Shown: positions 25,441 through 34,598, counted from the stretch's first letter. The stretch: 64,000 nucleotides of DNA from Romboutsia sp. CE17 (GCF_012317385.1 NZ_CP051144.1:1488001-1552000); one strand, 5' to 3'. Program-made: numbers and translations. The notes: generated by a model from the letters alone, not told the origin.

Positions 25441-28368
25441 TTACTTAAATACATTTACTAAATTACTAAATATATCTTTATTATCTTTTATTTCTTTTTC
25501 ATTTCCAACTACAGCTAGATAATCTTTTTTCATAGCTTCACTTACTACTTTACTATATCCCTTAATATCACTTACTTTTGTATTTAAAACTTCTTCTCTT
25601 TCTTTTTCTCTATCAGCTTTAGTTATATTTCTTATATACATTGAAACTGCTTTTATACCTTTATAATAAGGCATTAAAGGCGTATCTAAGTTACTTATTG
25701 TACCTATTATATACTTAGTCATCTCTCTATCAGATACATCGAATGTATCTAAATAATTACTTGCTTCATCATAAGCTTTAATAGTATTATCTAGATTAGG
25801 ATCTCTATACGATACAAATATCATACTACCTTCTCTATTTATGTTGCTCATTGCTCCATAAGCTCCACCTTTAACTCTTACTTTATTCCATAAATAGTCA
25901 TATCCTAATATTGTTTTTAAAACTAACATACTTCCGCTATAATCATAACCTAAATCTCTATAGTTATATCCTTTTGCAACATATTGAACATTAGCTGGAG
26001 TCATAAGACCTTCATTCTTTTGATCTTTTGTAAACTTATACTCATTGTTATTTAATTTTTCATTAGATAGTATAGAGGTAACTTTCTTCATATTCTCTTT
26101 TAATAAATTTAATTCTTTTTCCTCACCAGTAATAGCTATAGTTAAATTATTCTTATTAAATATTGTTTTTTTCAATTCATATAGCTTACTCTTCATATTT
26201 TCAAATTCTAAGTCATAATTTTTCTCAATATTTTTTAAGAATACATAATAGTCATAACCTGATATCTTTTCTAAATATGAAGCAGTAGGAGAGAAATATG
26301 ATGTTAATCTTGAATTTGCAACCTGATGACCTGATTGCATTAAATTCATTTCTATCCTAGATATTAATTCTCTTATGATTTCTCTTATTCTCTTACGATC
26401 TTCAAATAAAGTATTTTGGATTATATCTGATAATATATCAATAGATTTATCTAGCTTGCTATCCATAACTTTAATATGTGCTTCTATAAATGGATAAAAC
26501 TTAGTTATGTCCTTATCATTTGAATATACTACATTTTTAAAGAATAAATCTCCAGTATTTATGAGTATTTCATTAGATAACTCTTTATATTCATAAGTTT
26601 TAGTATCTACCTTACTTAATAAATTCCCTAATAAGCTAAAGTAAGGTATATCTTCTTCTTTTATACATTTTGCATAAAACATAAAATTCAAATATGCTAT
26701 ATTACTTGTAAACGATTTATAATGAAGTAACTCTATATCTTCGTATTTACTTTCACATATACTTAAATCGTCTACTCCTCTATCTATATCATCTATAGAT
26801 AGCATTGGTATAGTTTCTAAAACTTCTGGTGAGTCTGGAGTACTTTGACGTATTATTAAATTCTTAGTATCTTCTACTATTTGATCAAGCTCATTTTCGC
26901 TTAAACTTTCTTTGTATGATTTAAGCTTCTCTTTTAACTCCTCATCTTCTTTTTCTGCTAATCCTTTTTCTGGTTTTAGCACAAGTAGTGAAGCATGATT
27001 ATTGTTTAATAGATATTTTTCTATTAAACCTTCAAAATAATTAGTATTTAGAGCCTTCTTGACACTTTCTAAAGTCTTTTCATATCTTATATGTACTAGT
27101 GGATCTCCTCCATAAAGCCAACTATCCATTGCATTCATATAATATACAAGACCTTTTGGGTAACTTCCAGTATCAGCTTCTCTTAACTTAAATTCAAAAG
27201 CATTTATACATCCTTCTATTAATTTTTTATCTATTCCATTTTTAACAATGTCATTTAATGTATCATAAACTATATTTTTAAATTCTTCTTTTTTACTTAC
27301 TTCACTATTTTTTACTATTATACTAAATACAGGTTGAAGTATTCCATTATCAAAACTTCCAAATACATCCTTACCTATTTCAGCATCTATTAATGCCTTT
27401 TTAAGAGGTGCACCTTCTGTTTCTAGTAATAAATATTCTAGTATGTTTAAATGAGTGTATACTTCTTCATCAGTAGATCTTCCTGTTACAAAGTTTAGCG
27501 CTAAAAATGTTTTTTCAGATTCTTCATCTTCTTTTGATATAGAGTAAGAATAATTAACTTCTTTCATCTCACTATATGGTGCTTGTAATTTTATATCAGA
27601 ATCAATCTCATCTTTATCAAATTTAGATAAATAATTATCATTTATAAATTCAAGTTGTTTATTTAAATCACCATTTCCATATAAGAATATATAACTATTT
27701 GATGGATGATAATATTTTTTATGAGTATTTATAAATTGATCGTAAGTCAAATCTGGTATATTCTTTGGATCTCCACCAGACTCATTATAATAGGTATTAT
27801 CTGGGAATAAAGTTTGTTGTATCCTTCTTAAAAGTATTCCTTCTGGAGATGAAAATGCACCTTTCATTTCATTATAAACAACACCTTTATAAGTTAAATC
27901 TTCATTTTTATCTTCAAGGTCATAATGCCAACCTTCTTGCATAAGAATTTCCTTAGTTTTGTATATATTAGGATAAAATACAGCATCTAAGTATACATCC
28001 ATTAAGTTAAAGAAGTCCTTTTCATTTTGACTAGCTATTGGATATATAGTTTTGTCTGGATAAGTCATCGCATTTAAAAATGTGTTTAAAGACCCTTTTA
28101 CAAGTTCTACAAATGGCTCTTTAGTTGGAAATTTTCTTGAACCACATAAAACACTATGCTCTAATATATGCATAACTCCTGTACTATCACTTGGTGGAGT
28201 TTTAAACCCTATGGCGAATACTTTATTAGTATCATCATTATCCATATTTAATAATTTTGCACCTGTTTTTTCATGCTCAAATATTCTAGCTTTCGAATTT
28301 ATTTCTTCTACGTACTCTTCACTTTTTAAAATGAATCCATTATATAATTGACCTATTTTGTATTCCAT
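25441..28368 (-). CDS. M16C-family zinc metalloprotease (insulinase/presequence-protease type)
   Basis: A large protease of 975 aa made of four M16 domains, as in PreP and Falcilysin. The inverted zinc motif HxxEH is H67-I-L-E70-H71 in MHILEHSVLCG, and the third ligand region lies near residue 145 in YNEMKGAFSSPEG, whose first Glu is the likely ligand. The C-terminal half has the RVKGGAYGAM segment that binds peptide substrate in this family. It probably degrades oligopeptides in the cytoplasm; no signal peptide. ATG 28368 follows GGAGG. Transcribed alone. Confidence 0.93.
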   Translation of the reverse strand: MEYKIGQLYNGFILKSEEYVEEINSKARIFEHEKTGAKLLNMDNDDTNKVFAIGFKTPPSDSTGVMHILEHSVLCGSRKFPTKEPFVELVKGSLNTFLNAMTYPDKTIYPIASQNEKDFFNLMDVYLDAVFYPNIYKTKEILMQEGWHYDLEDKNEDLTYKGVVYNEMKGAFSSPEGILLRRIQQTLFPDNTYYNESGGDPKNIPDLTYDQFINTHKKYYHPSNSYIFLYGNGDLNKQLEFINDNYLSKFDKDEIDSDIKLQAPYSEMKEVNYSYSISKEDEESEKTFLALNFVTGRSTDEEVYTHLNILEYLLLETEGAPLKKALIDAEIGKDVFGSFDNGILQPVFSIIVKNSEVSKKEEFKNIVYDTLNDIVKNGIDKKLIEGCINAFEFKLREADTGSYPKGLVYYMNAMDSWLYGGDPLVHIRYEKTLESVKKALNTNYFEGLIEKYLLNNNHASLLVLKPEKGLAEKEDEELKEKLKSYKESLSENELDQIVEDTKNLIIRQSTPDSPEVLETIPMLSIDDIDRGVDDLSICESKYEDIELLHYKSFTSNIAYLNFMFYAKCIKEEDIPYFSLLGNLLSKVDTKTYEYKELSNEILINTGDLFFKNVVYSNDKDITKFYPFIEAHIKVMDSKLDKSIDILSDIIQNTLFEDRKRIREIIRELISRIEMNLMQSGHQVANSRLTSYFSPTASYLEKISGYDYYVFLKNIEKNYDLEFENMKSKLYELKKTIFNKNNLTIAITGEEKELNLLKENMKKVTSILSNEKLNNNEYKFTKDQKNEGLMTPANVQYVAKGYNYRDLGYDYSGSMLVLKTILGYDYLWNKVRVKGGAYGAMSNINREGSMIFVSYRDPNLDNTIKAYDEASNYLDTFDVSDREMTKYIIGTISNLDTPLMPYYKGIKAVSMYIRNITKADREKEREEVLNTKVSDIKGYSKVVSEAMKKDYLAVVGNEKEIKDNKDIFSNLVNVFK

Positions 28369-28499
28369 TATAACCTCCTAATTTTCTTTATACTTATATT
28401 TTTCTATATTTATATTATAGTTATACCCTATTTTTTGGTAAACATAAAAATAATAATTTATATTTCATACATATTACTTAGTGCTCCTAAATTAACAAA

Positions 28500-28528
28500 T
28501 TGTATGGGTACAATAATTATTGTATTAT
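28500..28528 (+). promoter_or_regulatory. promoter of the ECF S-component gene
   Basis: TTGTAT (28500-28505), 17-bp spacer, TATTAT (28523-28528). The likely start is near 28535, giving a 50-base leader without room for a riboswitch. Confidence 0.55.
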
Positions 28529-28585
28529 ACTCTAGAACTTAATATAATTAAGTTATTAAATATGATTTCTTATTTGGAGGATATT

Positions 28586-29104
28586 ATGAATAATAAAACT
28601 AAAAGAATAGTTATAAACGGCCTTATGATTGCTTTAGTTTGTATTGCTACAATGGCTATACAAATACCAATTCCTGCTACACATGGATATATTAATATAG
28701 GTGATACAATTATTTTTGTATCCTCAATATTATTTGGACCAGTAAGTGGTATGATAGCTGGAGGAATAGGATCTGCTCTTGCAGATATATTAAGTGGATA
28801 TACTCACTGGGCTATATTTACATTAATTATAAAGGGGATTGAAGGATATTTAGTTGGTATGCTATTAAGTAAGAACACTACATTTATAAAGAGTATAATA
28901 GCAACTTTCATTGGAGCTATAATAATGGTATTTGGATATTTTATAGGTGGAGCTATTTTAGAAGGAAGTTTTGCAGCATCAGCTACATCGATTCCATCAA
29001 ACTCAATTCAAGGTTTTGTTAGCATTATATTATCTATACCATTAGCACATTCTCTAAGTAATATAAAATCTGTAAAATCATTTAAAGTAAAACATAAAAA
29101 TTAA
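28586..29104 (+). CDS. ECF transporter S component (vitamin-type substrate-binding subunit)
   Basis: A membrane protein of 172 aa with about five to six helices. It looks like the PF07155-type S components (HmpT/PdxU class): a basic N-terminus, then IPIPATHGYINIGDTIIF, ILFGPVSGMIAGGIGSALAD, and a HWAIFTLIIKGIEGYLVG segment. S components bind a vitamin or precursor and dock on a shared energizing module (EcfA/A'/T), which is not in this window. The substrate is not certain; hydroxymethylpyrimidine, pyridoxine or riboflavin relatives are possible. ATG 28586 has TTGGAGG 6 bases before it; the frame is open farther upstream, but those codons lie over the promoter. Confidence 0.82.
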   Translation: MNNKTKRIVINGLMIALVCIATMAIQIPIPATHGYINIGDTIIFVSSILFGPVSGMIAGGIGSALADILSGYTHWAIFTLIIKGIEGYLVGMLLSKNTTFIKSIIATFIGAIIMVFGYFIGGAILEGSFAASATSIPSNSIQGFVSIILSIPLAHSLSNIKSVKSFKVKHKN

Positions 29105-29107
29105 ATA

Positions 29108-29151
29108 AAAAATAGCTAGGGGTTTGCTTCGTGATTTCCCTAGCTATTTTT
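29108..29151 (+). terminator. terminator of the S-component gene
   Basis: A perfect 14-bp stem (AAAAATAGCTAGGG and complement) with a 16-base loop, 3 bases after the stop. Confidence 0.85.
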
Positions 29152-29368
29152 ATTTAAATATTTAAAATCTATTATTGTATTATTTCTTTTACTACTGTTA
29201 TTTCTCCCTAATGTATTATGCTTATCTTATGCGATTTTAATAAAAATTTCATAATTTTGTAATATCTTTTTATGTTATTTTTTATCATTTTATTGCGTAT
29301 ATATCTTTTTTAAGACATAATATTAAATATAAAAATTATCTATATTATAAATTAAGGAGATTGTTTTA

Positions 29369-30673
29369 ATGTATTTACTTATAATGACATTTTTATTATT
29401 AACAAGTTATATTATCTCCAAGCAAAAAATTGAGTATAGAACGGTATTAATATTTGTAAATACCTTGGCATGTATTTTTTATATTCTTTGGAGAGTTACA
29501 GTTATTCCAATTCACAATGGAATTATTAGTTTTTTGCTTGGATTCGTTTTATTTACTGCAGAAGTCTTAGGATTAATTGCATTCTTTAATTTTCAATACT
29601 TATTTACTTCAAAATATAAATTAGAATTGAAAACTTTAAATGATTTTGAGGATAAAAATACCCCCTTTGTTGATGTTTTAATTTGTACTTATAATGAACC
29701 ATTGCAGTTATTAGAGAAAACTATTGCTGCTTGCACAAATCTAGAATATCCAAATAATAAATTTAAAATTCATGTATGTGATGATGGTAGAAGAGAGTCT
29801 TTAAAAATACTTTGTAGTAACTATAAGGTAAATTATATTTCAAGAGAAGATAATGAAGGAGCTAAAGCTGGAAACATAAATAATGCACTTAAGTTTTTAA
29901 CTGGAGATTTATTTGCAGTGTTAGATGCTGATATGATTCCTAAAAAAGAGTTTCTTACTAAAACTGTGGGATATTTTTCAAATGAAAATATGGCTTTTGT
30001 TCAAACACCTCAGGTTTATTATAACCAGGATATGTATCAATATAATCTTTCTCAAAATCTACCAAATGAACAAGACTTTTTTATGAGAGATATTCAGGAA
30101 GCTAGAGCAGCAAAAAATGCTGTCTTACATGTTGGTACTAATGCCTTATTTAGAAGAGAATTTGTAAACAATATTGGTGGGTATCCAACTTGTTCAATAA
30201 CTGAAGATATGGCAGTTGGTATGCTTTTACAATCTAATGGATATGACTCTGTGTTAGTAAATGAAGAATTAGTTTTAGGTCTTAGCGCTACTACATTTAC
30301 TGAGTTAGTTAAACAAAGAGATAGATGGTGTAGAGGAAACCTACAAGTTTTAAAACATTTTAATCCAATATTTACAAAAGGGTTAAGCTTTGCTCAAAAA
30401 ATAGCTTATTTTGATGGGGCTGTATATTGGTTTGCTAACCTTCAGAAGATGGTATACATATTATGTCCTTTAATATATTTGCTTACATCTACACTGATAA
30501 TAGATTCTTCATTAAAAAGTCTGTTAAATATGTATCTTCCTTTTATTTTAGGGCAAATTTTAATTTTTAATACTCTTTCACCTAAAACTAGAAGCTTTAA
30601 ATGGAGCCATTATTATGAAATAGCAATGGCGCCTCATTTATGTATGTCTATATTAAAAGAGCTTTTATTTTTA
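29369..30673 (+). pseudogene. cellulose-synthase-like glycosyltransferase (GT2), 5' part, interrupted by IS1595-family element
   Basis: The first 435 codons of a BcsA-like processive glycosyltransferase; the last four residues of the open frame (GYVS) come from the transposon end. N-terminal membrane helices lead to the catalytic domain. UDP-sugar motifs are CDDGRR, LDADMIP (DxD), SITEDMA (base Asp) and QRDRW (QxxRW). The gene resumes at 32554 with a PilZ domain. Joining the two parts across the duplicated 8 bp gives one uninterrupted frame of about 638 codons. Without the C-terminal helices and PilZ domain the enzyme should be inactive. A ribosome site AAGGAG is 9 bases before ATG 29369. The polymer (cellulose or other beta-glucan) is unproven, and no bcsB-like partner is adjacent. 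Confidence 0.88.
30666..30673. repeat. 8-bp target site duplication, left copy (TATTTTTA)
   Basis: TATTTTTA stands immediately outside the left end of the IS1595-family element and is repeated at 32554-32561. Eight bp is the usual duplication length of the IS1595 family. Confidence 0.9.
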
Positions 30674-30697
30674 GGCTATGTTAGCTAACTTCGTGAT
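30674..30697 (+). repeat. left terminal inverted repeat of the IS1595-family element
   Basis: Twelve identical bases GGCTATGTTAGC, three mismatches, then CTTCGTGAT shared with the right end. Confidence 0.9.
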
Positions 30698-30773
30698 TAA
30701 TTATATATAACATAGGCTATAATATAGATATAAACTATATTTCAACTAATTTACAGGAAGGATACCTAATATT

Positions 30774-31820
30774 ATGTCAAAAATAGATATAAAAGCTATG
30801 ATAAAAGATTTAAAAAAGAATGAACTTACAGAGTTAATTTCAGTAGCACAAGAAGTATTAAGTACTTTATTTAATTCTTCTGAAATTAGAGATAATGTTA
30901 AAGAAAGTAGATTTTCCAAGGGATACGAATGTCCAAAATGTCAATGTAAAGATGTAAATAAAAATGGGAAATCTAACGGAAGACAAAGATATATTTGTAA
31001 ACGTTGTCGCACAAGTTTTGATGAGTTTACTATGTCTCCATTCTCTAATACAAAATTAGGCTTAGATAAATGGTTAAAATACTGTGAATTAATGATATTA
31101 GGACTTTCTATAAGAAAATGTGCTGAAGAAGTCGGAGTAGGTGTTAAAACGTCTTTTTACATGCGTCATAGGATACTTGATGTAATCAATCTATCATTAA
31201 AAAATGATAAGGTTGAAGGTATAGTTGAAGTAGATGAATGCTTTATTAAAGAGTCTTTTAAAGGCAATCATTCTAAAAGTACTACATTTGTAATGCCTAG
31301 AAACCCTAGAAAAAGAGGTAAAGGTAAAAATGATAAGAAGAAAAGAGGAATATCAAAAGAGCAGATTTGTATAGAGACAGCAATTGATAGAAAAGGAAAT
31401 ATCCTTATGAGTGCTGTTTGTAACGGTAGAATTACAACAAATCAAATAGTTAACTTCTTTGACAATAAAATATGTGAAGAGACTACTTTTTGCGTAGATT
31501 CACATAAATCATATATAGGAATAAAGGACAAGTTGAACATAGAATTAAAGCAAGTTCCTAGAGGAAAATCAATGATAGATAGTGTTTATCATTTACAGCA
31601 TATAAATGCTCTTCACAGTAGTTTTAAGAGATGGTTAATGCCTTTTAATGGTGTATCCACAAAATATATCAACAATTATTTGGCTTGGTTTAAATTTCTC
31701 CAACTAAGTAAGAAGAATAAAAAGGGTGACCGAATTAAAGATATGCTAGTGAATGTAGCTACTAAGGATACATATGTAACTAGAGAAACTATTAGAAATA
31801 GATTCATTGAGTTAACCTAA
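30774..31820 (+). CDS. IS1595-family transposase
   Basis: Transposase of 348 aa. The N-terminal zinc ribbon uses C53, C56, C75 and C78 (YECPKCQCKD, then CKRCRTSFDEFT). A helix-turn-helix (LSIRKCAEEVGVGVKTSFYM) follows. The ISXO2-like DDE domain starts at VEVDECFIKES, has CVDSHKSYIG with the second Asp, and ends with HSSFKRWLMPF. A lysine/arginine-rich insert (NPRKRGKGKNDKKKRG) separates the first catalytic block. Length and order are normal for the family and the frame is intact, so the protein may be active. ATG 30774 follows AGGAAGGAT. Confidence 0.93.
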   Translation: MSKIDIKAMIKDLKKNELTELISVAQEVLSTLFNSSEIRDNVKESRFSKGYECPKCQCKDVNKNGKSNGRQRYICKRCRTSFDEFTMSPFSNTKLGLDKWLKYCELMILGLSIRKCAEEVGVGVKTSFYMRHRILDVINLSLKNDKVEGIVEVDECFIKESFKGNHSKSTTFVMPRNPRKRGKGKNDKKKRGISKEQICIETAIDRKGNILMSAVCNGRITTNQIVNFFDNKICEETTFCVDSHKSYIGIKDKLNIELKQVPRGKSMIDSVYHLQHINALHSSFKRWLMPFNGVSTKYINNYLAWFKFLQLSKKNKKGDRIKDMLVNVATKDTYVTRETIRNRFIELT

Positions 31821-31950
31821 AATAAGGAACTTTACTTCAAATTAATGAAACCATTTTGTAATTGGAAAATAATTGAATATTTTGTATAATATAATCAAGT
31901 TCGCAATTGTTATAAAGTGTGAATTAGAAAATAAAAATAGGAGATATTTT

Positions 31951-32418
31951 ATGAGAAAGTATATTTTAATATCATGTATTTGTGCGTGTATATTATCATT
32001 AATAGTAGGTTTGGAAAATATTGATTCTAATAAATCAGATGTAGATGAATCAACCAAAGTAGAAGCACAGAATGAGAATGTAATTGATTTTTATGAAAAT
32101 CCAGTTTTAGTTGATAATGAAGATTTAAAAATAAGTGCTGTAAATCTTCATTATAAGGACAATGCTGGTATGATTGAACTAATCATAGAAAATAAATCTG
32201 ATGAATTGATTTCTGTAAATTTAGATAAACTATTTTTTAGCGATAAAGAAAGAGATGCACACCTTTCATGCAATATAAATTCAAACTCTAGTGCTAATGA
32301 ATACATATATATAGAAAGTATTACTTCAATAAATGATTTTCATGACAAAATAGAAGGAACTTTAAATGTTTTAATGAATAAAAATAATAACCAGTATGAG
32401 TTTATGTTTAAAGGATAA
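31951..32418 (+). CDS. IS1595 passenger gene: putative exported or membrane-anchored protein, 155 aa
   Basis: A basic start and a hydrophobic helix (MRKYILISCICACILSLIVG) form a signal peptide or anchor. The rest, acidic then beta-rich, should lie outside the membrane. ATG 31951 is chosen because AGGAG lies 8 bases before it. The family is not recognised; the beta-rich part with VNLHYKDNAGMIELIIEN recalls the small immunoglobulin-like extracellular domains of Firmicute lipoproteins, but this is only an impression. It has its own leader (31885-31939) and terminator, both related to those around the sigma/anti-sigma cargo at 43.9-46.1 kb. Confidence 0.75.
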   Translation: MRKYILISCICACILSLIVGLENIDSNKSDVDESTKVEAQNENVIDFYENPVLVDNEDLKISAVNLHYKDNAGMIELIIENKSDELISVNLDKLFFSDKERDAHLSCNINSNSSANEYIYIESITSINDFHDKIEGTLNVLMNKNNNQYEFMFKG

Positions 32419-32466
32419 TTTACAATTTTAATCTATTACGAATAATTTATAGTAAGTTATAGAAGC

Positions 32467-32512
32467 AACCACATCTTAGAATTCAATGTATTGAAAAGTC
32501 TAAGGTGTGGTT
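32467..32512 (+). terminator. terminator of the passenger gene inside the IS
   Basis: AACCACATCTTAGA (32467-32480) pairs with TCTAAGGTGTGGTT (32499-32512) with one mismatch, followed by CTTTTTAT. Confidence 0.8.
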
Positions 32513-32529
32513 CTTTTTATGCAATATTT

Positions 32530-32553
32530 ATCACGAAGAGGGCTAACATAGCC
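32530..32553 (-). repeat. right terminal inverted repeat of the IS1595-family element
   Basis: Complement of the left end with three mismatches at positions 13-15. A diverged copy of this end lies at 46089-46113. Confidence 0.9.
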
Positions 32554-33164
32554 TATTTTTAAAAACCAAGTTTAATGTTACTTCTAAAGAAATATTATAT
32601 AATAAAAAACAATTTCAACTTAAAGTTGTTTTACCTCATATAATTATAATTATTATTACTATTGTAGCATGGATAGTATCAACTTTAGCTCTTATCAAAT
32701 ATAAAATTAATGTTGGGGCGTACTTGTTAAATATATTTTGGAGTGGCTACAATTTTATGGGGGCTATAATATCTATAAAGGTAGCTTACCAAAAACCTAT
32801 TTTTAGATCTAGTGAAAGAATATCTGTTACAAAGGATACTAAAGTTAGTATTAAGTATAAATCTAAGTCTCTTGATGCTATCTTAGTGGATATTTCTGAA
32901 ATAGGAGCTGGTTTAAAACTAAATAAGGATATTTACATAGAACCTGGTGAAATAGTAACTTTATCCATAAATAATATTGATATTACTTGTGAGATTACAA
33001 GAATAAATAAAAGTTTATTAGGGGTAAAATTCAACTTTTTATCTCCTAATCAAATGAAAGCTATAATGAGCATATTTACAGAAAATATGATGCCTTATTA
33101 TAATACATATAGAGTTCAAACATACTCTGCAAGTAATTCTAAAAATAATATGTCTATTGCTTAA
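32554..33164 (+). pseudogene. cellulose-synthase-like glycosyltransferase, 3' part: C-terminal helices and PilZ domain
   Basis: Starts with the right copy of the 8-bp duplication and continues the frame of 29369-30673 (KTKFNVTSKEILYN). Two membrane helices follow, then a PilZ domain whose c-di-GMP motifs are RSSER (RxxxR) and DISEIGAGL (D-x-S-x-x-G). So the intact enzyme was probably switched on by c-di-GMP, as in BcsA. An ATG at 32757 has no ribosome site, so the fragment is probably untranslated. A strong bidirectional terminator follows. Confidence 0.87.
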
Positions 33165-33165
33165 T

Positions 33166-33201
33166 AAAGAATGAGAGTATATAATTATACTCTCATTCTT
33201 T
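33166..33201. terminator. bidirectional terminator between the glycosyltransferase gene and hsmA
   Basis: A perfect 16-bp stem (AAAGAATGAGAGTATA and complement) with a 4-base loop lies between convergent genes. Confidence 0.88.
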
Positions 33202-33210
33202 ATTAATAAT

Positions 33211-33606
33211 CTATCTTCCCATACCTATCATCATTCCTATTACATATGGAACAAGCCATATAATCCAAACTATTATACTAAACTTATGGAAAGTTTGTTT
33301 TTTCTTCTCATCATTTTTATATAAAACCCAAGTGGCCCAAATAGCGTGAAATAACATTAATACTATAGCTAAAAATCCAGTTAAACTGTGTAGGGTTTGT
33401 GTTGCAACATTCATCACTTCTACTCCAGATTTTGCTATACTACTCATTGTAATAGTTCCTGTAGTATCACATAATAAACCTAACCAAAATATAATTACAT
33501 GCGTTTTATTTAGACTTTTTGATTTTCTTTCTGCAAATACACCTATTGTATAAAATAATAAAGCTAAAGTTATTGTCACAATTGCAAATATTAATTTACT
33601 ATCCAT
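33211..33606 (-). CDS. hsmA: HsmA-type heme-responsive membrane protein
   Basis: A four-helix membrane protein of 131 aa of the HsmA family. In Clostridioides difficile, HsmA is induced by heme and uses heme for defence against oxidative stress. Candidate heme-ligand His residues lie in TLHSLTG, LFHAIWA and TFHKF. The gene is directly coupled to a MarR regulator (8-base overlap), which is the same order as hsmRA in C. difficile. The protein is full length. Last gene of a three-gene operon. Confidence 0.82.
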   Translation of the reverse strand: MDSKLIFAIVTITLALLFYTIGVFAERKSKSLNKTHVIIFWLGLLCDTTGTITMSSIAKSGVEVMNVATQTLHSLTGFLAIVLMLFHAIWATWVLYKNDEKKKQTFHKFSIIVWIIWLVPYVIGMMIGMGR

Positions 33607-34039
33607 TTTTCTTTTCTCCTTTTAATTTATTTCTAAGTTTAATTAAATTCTCTTTAGTCTCTTTAACTTCATCATCAGTAAAGTTTTCAAATATTTTATC
33701 AAAACTTTTATTTATATCATGTTTAAAATTTTTAGCATATTCCATTCCTTTATTTGAAAACTCTACATAAGTATTTCTCTTGTCATTATCTATTTTAATT
33801 TTCCTAATATAATCAGCCGCTTCTAATCTACTAACTATACCCGATACTGTTCCTTTAGCTAATGACATTTCTTTACATAATTCAGATATCGTTACTCTAC
33901 CTTTGTGAGCTATTAATTTAATTACCATAGTTTGTTGATGAGTAAGACCATTATCTCTTAAATTATAATTTACTATCTCTATTGTACTAGCATAAATTTC
34001 TTTTATTAGCATTGCTATTTCAAATGAATCATGTTTCAT
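33599..34039 (-). CDS. hsmR: MarR-family repressor, HsmR-like heme sensor
   Basis: A dimeric winged-helix regulator of 146 aa. The recognition region is TISELCKEMSLAKGTVSGIV and the wing contains KIDNDKRNTYVEFS. Its overlap with hsmA matches the C. difficile hsmRA operon, where HsmR releases its own promoter on binding heme. An inverted repeat overlapping the operon promoter at 34531-34572 is the obvious binding site. Assignment to HsmR rests on this context more than on residues. Confidence 0.78.
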   Translation of the reverse strand: MKHDSFEIAMLIKEIYASTIEIVNYNLRDNGLTHQQTMVIKLIAHKGRVTISELCKEMSLAKGTVSGIVSRLEAADYIRKIKIDNDKRNTYVEFSNKGMEYAKNFKHDINKSFDKIFENFTDDEVKETKENLIKLRNKLKGEKKNG

Positions 34040-34056
34040 TTAGATTTTCTCCTAAT

Positions 34057-34515
34057 TTATATATTATATTTTAGTTTAGTGTTTTCAAAGTTAAAGTAAT
34101 TTATTAGAAAAAACATACCTGCTGAAAATAGTGCTCCTCCTAAACCTATATAAAAACTTCCTAAGTATATAGGATTAAATATTCCTAAACTCCTTATACC
34201 TATTCCAAAGAACATCATAAATCCCATTATTATATAGCTTTTTTTATCAAAGAATGCGAACACGCATCGTTTTTCTAATTCATGACTTATTATTCTTTTA
34301 GTATGATTTATCATCATCTTCCTAAAAATAAAATTAAAAAATAAGTAAAAGATTATAACCGATATACTTAAAACTAATATCCAATTAGCCTTATTACTTA
34401 CAACATCAATATTTCCTAAGGTAAAAACTCTAAACCCAGCAAATCCCCATACTAATCCAGCTACAAGTAATAAAGTTTTTTTCTTAACTTCTAATAGTTT
34501 ATAAATACTATTCAT
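34057..34515 (-). CDS. unknown four-helix membrane protein, first gene of the hsmRA operon
   Basis: A 152-aa membrane protein with four helices in two pairs, joined by a basic cytoplasmic segment with MINHTKRIISHELEKR. Not recognised. ATG 34515 is chosen because AAGGAGGGAG precedes it by 5 bases; an in-frame ATG nine codons upstream overlaps the operator. It shares the promoter and presumably the heme control of hsmR and hsmA, 17 bp downstream. The C. difficile operon has only two genes, so this is an extra component. Confidence 0.72.
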   Translation of the reverse strand: MNSIYKLLEVKKKTLLLVAGLVWGFAGFRVFTLGNIDVVSNKANWILVLSISVIIFYLFFNFIFRKMMINHTKRIISHELEKRCVFAFFDKKSYIIMGFMMFFGIGIRSLGIFNPIYLGSFYIGLGGALFSAGMFFLINYFNFENTKLKYNI

Positions 34516-34530
34516 ATGTACTCCCTCCTT

Positions 34531-34572
34531 AATAGTTTGCATGCGTACTAATTAGTTTCTGTGCAAACTATT
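34531..34572. promoter_or_regulatory. probable HsmR/MarR operator
   Basis: An 11-bp perfect inverted repeat AATAGTTTGCA / TGCAAACTATT (34531-34541, 34562-34572) encloses a second palindrome ACTAATTAGT (34547-34556). It overlaps the -10 box and predicted start of the operon promoter, the right place for autorepression. Confidence 0.65.
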
Positions 34573-34598
34573 ATATGAATAATATTTACTTTTGTCAA
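34570..34598 (-). promoter_or_regulatory. consensus promoter of the hsm operon
   Basis: Minus strand: TTGACA (34593-34598), exact 17-bp spacer, TATAAT (34570-34575). Such a perfect promoter needs tight repression, in line with the overlapping palindromes. Confidence 0.85.

Larger units (their letters stand above)
30674..32553 (+). mobile_element. IS1595-family transposon with passenger gene, 1880 bp, intact
   Basis: Both ends start GGCTATGTTAGC, and 21 of the first 24 bp match between left end and right-end complement. The element is bounded by the direct repeat TATTTTTA and holds an intact zinc-ribbon DDE transposase plus one passenger gene and its terminator. A near-copy of the terminal sequence also occurs inverted about 25 bp inside the left end (ATAACATAGGCTAT, near 30708-30721). 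It is inserted in the glycosyltransferase gene in the same orientation. Intact ends, duplication and open frames point to recent insertion. Confidence 0.93.

Noticed and set aside
29152-29368. c-di-GMP riboswitch upstream of the PilZ glycosyltransferase gene
   Set aside because: The region is plain AT-rich DNA; no conserved GEMM core (such as GCAAA...CCGCAAAGCC-like elements) was seen.
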